A stretch of DNA of 9,456 bases from Candidatus Zixiibacteriota bacterium (GTDB lineage: Bacteria > Zixibacteria > MSB-5A5 > JAUVRN01). Both the position numbers and the translations under genes were made by a program. The stretch spans positions 1 through 9,456 of the forward strand of contig JAUVRN010000046.1 of NCBI GenBank assembly GCA_030597645.1. Direction: 5' to 3'. Position 1 is the first letter of the stretch; each line of letters opens with the position of its first letter. Below, in pieces: positions 5,625-9,456 of this stretch. The notes under the pieces are model-generated. The model worked only from the letters and a program-made list of their open reading frames with translations, did no database searches and was not told the origin of the DNA.

Positions 5625-7099
5625 TAGATCGCAACCCTCCCTCGCCACACCTGCCACGCGGACCAGAGACCCACGTAGGCAAAACCGGTCAGAAAAATCA
5701 ACAGAAACGGCACCGCCCCATACATGCCGTGCAACACAGCGTAGATCAGGGTGAATGCAAAATAGCCCGCAAACAGCAGTTCACCCCAATAGTTCGCGGA
5801 GTGCTGGCTCGAGTAACTGGATTGGCGATGCTGCTTACCCGCGAGCAACTCGCCGTATTTCGGTGTCCGGACGAACTCGCCTGCGCCCAGGACCAACCCC
5901 TCCAGCACCGCACGGGCGTTGTTGATGGCCATGCCGATGCCCAGCGACATGAGAAACGGAAACAGCAAAAACCTGGTTTTCCAGTCCGCGTATATCCGTC
6001 GTTGGGATACCCCGAAGAACACCCACATGGAGAGGGTGGCGAACACAAAGAACGCCACGTAGAGCAAGAGAATCTCCAGGCGATCGGCTCGATAGAGACG
6101 AATCATGCTGGGCAACGCGAGCACGCAGGGCACGAGAAGCAGCAGATAGGCAAAGTTGGCCGTGAGGTGGATCGTAGCCTCGAGCTTGACTGACCGCGGC
6201 AGGCGTGACCGCCAGATGCGCGGCAGAATACGCCGGGCCGTCTGGACAGAGCCGCGCGCCCAGCGATACTGCTGGTTCTTGAACGCCGAGATGTCCACCG
6301 GCAATTCGGCCGGCGCCACCACATCGGGTAAATACGCAAACTCCCATCCCGCCAGTTGTGCGCGGTACGACAGATCGAGATCCTCCGTGAGCGTGGCCGC
6401 GCTCCAGCCGCCCGCGTCGATAATGGCCTGGCGCCGCCAGATCCCTGCCGTACCGTTGAAATTGAAAAAGCGTCCCCGCTGGTACCGTACCCAGTGTTCG
6501 ATCACGAAGTGACCGTCGAGAAAGATCGACTGGAGCCGGGTGAGCAGCGAGTAGTCTCGGTTGATGTGCCCCCACCGCATCTGGACCATTCCCTTACGGG
6601 GGTCTGCAAGGGGCTGGATTCCGTTGCGCAGCAGATCCGGCGGCGGCTGGAAGTCGGCATCGAAGATGGCGATGAACTCACCGCGTGAACATTGGAGGCC
6701 GTGCGCCAGCGCGCCGGCCTTGAAACCCTTCCGGTCGGGTCGTCTCACGTGGACGATGTCGATACCCTGTTCACGCCAGTGGGCGACGCGACCGGCGATG
6801 ATGTCCCGCGTCTCGTCGGTCGAATCGTCCAGTACCTGCACCTCCAGCAGATCCCGGGGATAGTGCTGACTGCAAACCGCATCGATCAACCGACGCGCAA
6901 CATACCGCTCATTATAGAGCGGCAGCTGAACGGTGAGCGTCGGCAATGAATCGAAACGCGCCGGCGTGCCCAGGCCATGCCTCCTCAGCCTGCAAAAGTG
7001 GAACACCTGGACATAGCGATGCAGCCCGAAGACCATGAGAAAAAACATGGCCACCAGGTACGGAGCCAGGATGGCATAGTCGATCGATTCAAGACTCAC
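5624..7099 (-). CDS. Processive membrane glycosyltransferase family 2 (CslA/cellulose-synthase-like)
   Basis: A 491-residue inner-membrane GT2. The N-terminal helix is at 8-28, followed by a cytoplasmic GT-A domain with VQLPLYNE (57-64), LDDSTDET (90-97), the DXD motif FDADFQP (146-152), NFNGTAGIWRR (213-223), TEDLDLSYRAQLAGW (238-252) and the acceptor-channel QxxRW motif in QQYRW (276-280). After it come about five predicted membrane helices (roughly 311-333, 342-363, 376-395, 440-462 and 464-485). TED plus QxxRW marks a processive or Csl-type enzyme that polymerises sugars from a nucleotide donor and moves the chain across the membrane. The overall pattern is closest to CslA/mannan-synthase-like bacterial proteins, without a PilZ domain. 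The start is GTG 7097-7099, giving the full N-terminal helix. The gene heads the minus-strand run and is divergent from the GT-C gene with a 71-base gap. Donor and product are unknown. Confidence 0.92.
   Translation of the reverse strand: MSLESIDYAILAPYLVAMFFLMVFGLHRYVQVFHFCRLRRHGLGTPARFDSLPTLTVQLPLYNERYVARRLIDAVCSQHYPRDLLEVQVLDDSTDETRDIIAGRVAHWREQGIDIVHVRRPDRKGFKAGALAHGLQCSRGEFIAIFDADFQPPPDLLRNGIQPLADPRKGMVQMRWGHINRDYSLLTRLQSIFLDGHFVIEHWVRYQRGRFFNFNGTAGIWRRQAIIDAGGWSAATLTEDLDLSYRAQLAGWEFAYLPDVVAPAELPVDISAFKNQQYRWARGSVQTARRILPRIWRSRLPRSVKLEATIHLTANFAYLLLLVPCVLALPSMIRLYRADRLEILLLYVAFFVFATLSMWVFFGVSQRRIYADWKTRFLLFPFLMSLGIGMAINNARAVLEGLVLGAGEFVRTPKYGELLAGKQHRQSSYSSQHSANYWGELLFAGYFAFTLIYAVLHGMYGAVPFLLIFLTGFAYVGLWSAWQVWRGRVAI
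5635..5643 (-). promoter_or_regulatory. Ribosome binding site of the 29-codon ORF
   Basis: The minus strand reads GAGGGAGGG, ending ten bases before the ATG at 5624, inside the last codons of the upstream glycosyltransferase. It is the best ribosome binding site at this junction; the GTG of the DUF547 frame at 5504 has none. This favours 5624 as the original translation start of the DUF547 protein. Confidence 0.55.
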
Positions 7100-7100
7100 G

Positions 7101-7131
7101 GCGCCCCACTCTGCCGGGGCAGTGCGGGCGC
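7101..7131. repeat. Imperfect GC-rich dyad in the divergent intergenic region
   Basis: GCGCCCC (7101-7107) faces GGGCGC (7126-7131), and inside these CTGC (7111-7114) faces GCAG (7119-7122) around CGGG, with mismatches between. It fills half of the 71-base space between two divergent glycosyltransferase genes. It could be an operator or a 5'-leader hairpin of either gene. No convincing -35/-10 pair is visible in this gap for either direction. Confidence 0.35.
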
Positions 7132-7158
7132 ACGCGCGCCTTTCCCCCCAACGCGATC

Positions 7159-7163
7159 GAAGG
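7159..7163 (+). promoter_or_regulatory. Ribosome binding site of the GT-C gene
   Basis: GAAGG lies seven bases before ATG 7171. It favours that ATG over the adjacent TTG at 7168 and over the ATG at 7183. Confidence 0.6.
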
Positions 7164-7170
7164 TACTTTG

Positions 7171-8484
7171 ATGGTCAGCGTCATGTCAAAACCTAAACCG
7201 ATCGTCGTCCTTCTTGGTTCCCTGCTGACCGCGCTCTGCGGTGCCTGGGCCCTGTGGGTCACCTTCGAATCCCCATTGCGGCAGGCGTTGACGTTGCTCT
7301 GGTCGGCGTGTGCCGTCGCCGTGGCCGTATGGTTCGTGTACCGTACGGTCCCGAGCAGGCGACTGTGGTGGTTTGTCTGGATCGTAGCGATAGGCGCACG
7401 TGTCGCGCTGTGGTGGTCACCGCCGGTGCTTTCCGACGACGTATACCGCTATCTCTGGGATGGTCGCGTCGCCCTGGCGGGGATCAGCCCTTATCGCTAC
7501 GCACCCTCCGACCCTCGCCTGGATCTGCCGCGGGACGGCGACTGGGCCAACATCAATCACAAAGAGATCCCTACCATCTATCCACCCCTCTCGCAGATGC
7601 TGTTTGCCGCGCTGACCTGGATACAGCCGAGCATCTGGACGTTCAAAGCCGCCTTCGCGCTGTTCGATGTGCTGATCGGGCTGATGCTGCTGGTGGCAGC
7701 GAAACGCGCGGCGCGCGGGCCGCCCCGGGCGGCCCTGCTCCTCTACCTCTGGCATCCCCTGCTGCTCTTCGAGTACGCCGGCTCCGGTCACGTGGATGTG
7801 CTCTGGGCGCTTCTGTTCGTGGCGTGTCTGATCGATATCGAAGCCGGCCGGCCGGGGCGGGCCCTGATCTGGTTTGCCGGCGCCATCTCGGCCAAACTGA
7901 TTGCCGTGGCGTTCGTCCCCCTGTTGATCACGCGCATAGGCTGGCGCCGCACCGCCCTGGCCCTGGCCCTGGCGGCGGCCACCTACGCACCCTACGTCGA
8001 TGCCGGCTGGAATCTCTGGTCGGGGCTGCAGGCCTATTCTCTGTTCTGGCAGTTCAACGGCTTCATACACGCCCTGGCGGTGGAGCTCCCCGGTGGAGCC
8101 GTCTGGTCGCGTCCGGTCATCGCGCTGAGCGGTCTCGCTCTGGCGATACTGATCGCCCGTCGTTTCGTCGACACGTGGCGCGCGGTACAAATGACCTGTG
8201 TGGTGGTGATGGCGTTGCTGCCCGTCAACTATCCCTGGTACTGGGCGATCCTGCCCGCCACCGTCGTGTTCAGGCCGACTTTGCCCCTGCACCTTTTGAC
8301 CCTTTCGCTGTTGCTCACCTACGAACTGCTGCCCCGCTACTACGACACGGGGGTCTGGTACCTCAGTATGAGCGTGAGACTGGTCGAAGCAGGCTTACTG
8401 CTGTGGAGTGTTGTGCATCTGTGGCGACTTCGGGGCCAGGCAGGCACGTCCCGGGCCGTGACCCCGATCGGTGATGTAGCCTAG
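7171..8484 (+). CDS. Polytopic GT-C glycosyltransferase (mannosyltransferase/GT87-like)
   Basis: A 437-residue, highly hydrophobic protein with about ten or more predicted membrane helices. The first extracytoplasmic loop carries the GT-C acidic motif in LSDDVYRYLWDGRV (87-100; D89/D90), followed by SPYRYAPSDPRL (106-117) and EIPTIYPPLSQM (132-143). Further conserved positions are YLWHPLLLFEYAGSGHVDVL (192-211), AKLIAVAFVPLL (241-252) and PVNYPWYW (351-358). This layout is typical of GT87/PIG-M-like enzymes that take a sugar, often mannose, from a polyprenyl-phosphate donor on the outer face of the cytoplasmic membrane. The start is ATG 7171 with GAAGG seven bases upstream; TTG 7168 and ATG 7183 are alternatives. 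It is divergent from the processive GT2, with which it probably shares a pathway. The stop TAG (8482-8484) lies in CTAG shared with the convergent anti-sigma gene. Mannose specificity is inferred from the family only. Confidence 0.88.
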   Translation: MVSVMSKPKPIVVLLGSLLTALCGAWALWVTFESPLRQALTLLWSACAVAVAVWFVYRTVPSRRLWWFVWIVAIGARVALWWSPPVLSDDVYRYLWDGRVALAGISPYRYAPSDPRLDLPRDGDWANINHKEIPTIYPPLSQMLFAALTWIQPSIWTFKAAFALFDVLIGLMLLVAAKRAARGPPRAALLLYLWHPLLLFEYAGSGHVDVLWALLFVACLIDIEAGRPGRALIWFAGAISAKLIAVAFVPLLITRIGWRRTALALALAAATYAPYVDAGWNLWSGLQAYSLFWQFNGFIHALAVELPGGAVWSRPVIALSGLALAILIARRFVDTWRAVQMTCVVVMALLPVNYPWYWAILPATVVFRPTLPLHLLTLSLLLTYELLPRYYDTGVWYLSMSVRLVEAGLLLWSVVHLWRLRGQAGTSRAVTPIGDVA

Positions 8485-9353
8485 GTGCCTGCGATCACGT
8501 CTTCTACCCGATTGGCCAGCTGGAGAAGATAGTCCGTTCCGGCCTCGGCGACCGCCGCACAGACGACACCGGTTGGATGCCAGGCCCAGACCACCACGCT
8601 GAACTCGCCGTCCGTGGCCGTCCAGAATGTTCGCCCGTTCATCTCAACCCGATCGAACTCGGAGGGGATGGAATATGCATCCATGTCTGCGACCATGACG
8701 CAGACCGGCACGCCGCCCGATTCTGCAAAGAGTATTGCCCAGATCGAATCGACGGCGGCGCCCGACAAGGAACAGCCGGCCATGTCGAACTCCCGGACCA
8801 TCGCATCGAATTCGACGCGCTCTGCCAGCCAATCAGACAGTCGCTGCGGATCCGAATCGGTCACCTGCCTCACCGCGGTCCGGTGAATCTCGATCAACGG
8901 GGCGATTGCACGGGCGGCCGGTTGCGTCTCCTCCTGCTGGCGCATTACCGGGATGATGATCATGACCAGGGCCGCTGCAGCCAGAACGTAAGACCACATG
9001 GGAATCCGGCGCCCCATGGAAGCCCCGGCGCCGGCCGGGTGCAGCTCCGGCAGCGGCACGTCGTCGATGGGTGCGTGGTCCGTGTGTTCTGGAAAGAGGT
9101 CCTCCCCCGCTTCGGGGCCGGACGATTCCATCTCATTCAGGCGCGCTCGAATCTGGGCCTTGAGATGCCCGGTGTCCACCGGCTGTTGGCCCGACGTGGA
9201 GACGAACTTGCCGAAACTCTTTTCGAATTCGAACCGATCAAAACAGCCGCGGCAGCGATCCAGATGTTCCTCGACCTCGCGCGCCCGGACCTGCGTCAAC
9301 TCCCGGTCGAGGTAATCGTAGAACCGCTTCAGTGTTTCCCTGCAGTCGATCAT
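8481..9353 (-). CDS. Membrane anti-sigma factor with N-terminal zinc-binding (zf-HC2) domain
   Basis: A 290-residue single-pass protein. Residues 1-45 form an anti-sigma ZAS/zf-HC2 domain with candidate ligands C4, H30, C34 and C37 (H-x3-C-x2-C) and the RsrA-like opening MIDCRETLKRFYDYLDREL. A linker of about 75 residues rich in acidic residues and Pro follows, then one membrane helix (about 119-137) and an extracytoplasmic domain of about 150 residues. The latter has W205, G240-x3-W244 and VVVWAWHP-x-GVV (253-264), resembling the sensor part of other ECF anti-sigma proteins, and three cysteines (C194, C218 and C265). The ATG at 9351-9353 overlaps the sigma stop as ATGA, with AAGGAG eleven bases upstream. 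It should hold the adjacent sigma factor inactive at the membrane until a signal arrives. The signal is unknown; the outer cysteines make a redox or metal cue possible but unproven. Confidence 0.88.
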   Translation of the reverse strand: MIDCRETLKRFYDYLDRELTQVRAREVEEHLDRCRGCFDRFEFEKSFGKFVSTSGQQPVDTGHLKAQIRARLNEMESSGPEAGEDLFPEHTDHAPIDDVPLPELHPAGAGASMGRRIPMWSYVLAAAALVMIIIPVMRQQEETQPAARAIAPLIEIHRTAVRQVTDSDPQRLSDWLAERVEFDAMVREFDMAGCSLSGAAVDSIWAILFAESGGVPVCVMVADMDAYSIPSEFDRVEMNGRTFWTATDGEFSVVVWAWHPTGVVCAAVAEAGTDYLLQLANRVEDVIAGT

Positions 9354-9456
9354 GAGTCTGCGGGCTCCTTTCGGTAACCCGCCTGCCTGGCGTAATCGGC
9401 CAGGCGATTCTGGAGTATCTTTCGGCCCCGGAACAGGCGTGACTTGACGGTACCGA
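9350..9456 (-). CDS. ECF RNA polymerase sigma factor, C-terminal end only
   Basis: The last 34 codons of a sigma-70-family gene whose start lies beyond the window. The sequence GTVKSRLFRGRKILQ, followed by NRLADYARQAGY, is the recognition helix and tail of sigma region 4 (helix-turn-helix contacting the -35 element). Arg/Lys-rich GTVKSR is close to universal in ECF sigmas. The TGA stop overlaps the ATG of the anti-sigma gene by four bases (ATGA), which fixes both the reading frame and the sigma/anti-sigma pairing. ECF subgroup and targets cannot be judged from this fragment. Confidence 0.85.
   Translation of the reverse strand, partial: GTVKSRLFRGRKILQNRLADYARQAGYRKEPADS

Noticed and set aside
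7417..8292. 291-codon open frame on the minus strand
   Set aside because: It is antisense to the GT-C gene, rich in Gln, Gly and Arg, with no family similarity. It is a composition artefact.
7254..8474. 406-codon open frame on the plus strand
   Set aside because: It is a shifted-frame shadow of the GT-C gene, with Arg/Ala/Pro-rich translation and no membrane segments or motifs.

Overview
The window is GC-rich (about 60% by eye) and densely coded, with only two intergenic gaps over 50 bases. Its gene types suggest a proteobacterium, and a gammaproteobacterium of the Chromatiales/Ectothiorhodospiraceae kind is my best guess, but nothing here fixes the taxon: a cytoplasmic membrane rhomboid protease, an ECF sigma/zinc anti-sigma pair, pabB-pabC and several glycosyltransferases. 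No mobile element, tRNA, rRNA or CRISPR array was seen.

Layout. (1) Bases 1-430, minus strand: N-terminal two thirds of a rhomboid protease, preceded by a 104-bp AT-rich gap (431-534) with a candidate promoter and a perfect 7-bp inverted repeat. (2) Bases 535-7099, minus strand: one tightly packed, probably co-transcribed run. In transcription order it encodes a processive membrane GT2 glycosyltransferase, a 29-residue membrane peptide, a DUF547 protein, a soluble DPM1-like GT2, a DUF2064/TIGR04282 transferase, a creatininase-family metallohydrolase, PabB and PabC. Most junctions are 4-base NTGA overlaps, a 1-base TAATG overlap or a 12-base gap. (3) Bases 7171-8484, plus strand, divergent from that run: a polytopic GT-C (mannosyltransferase/GT87-like) protein. 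(4) Bases 8481-9456, minus strand: an ECF sigma factor C-terminus overlapping a membrane anti-sigma factor by ATGA. The anti-sigma gene ends tail-to-tail with the GT-C gene inside a shared CTAG.

How the genes may work together. The GT-C enzyme, the processive GT2 and the DPM1-like GT2 are the classic parts of a lipid-linked sugar route: a polyprenyl-phosphate sugar donor, a membrane polymerase and an extracytoplasmic transferase. The DUF2064 protein and the DUF547 protein belong to families I recall near rSAM/selenodomain (arsenosugar-type) loci. The creatininase-like hydrolase and the p-aminobenzoate genes at the distal end do not obviously belong to glycan synthesis. The substrate of the cassette cannot be read from sequence.

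The most notable observation is at 5504-5624. A well-initiated 29-codon ORF encodes a positively charged, single membrane-spanning or signal segment and ends in TGA. It is exactly in frame with the downstream DUF547 domain, which itself has only a GTG start without a Shine-Dalgarno sequence. This looks like a membrane-anchored DUF547 protein split by one in-frame stop.
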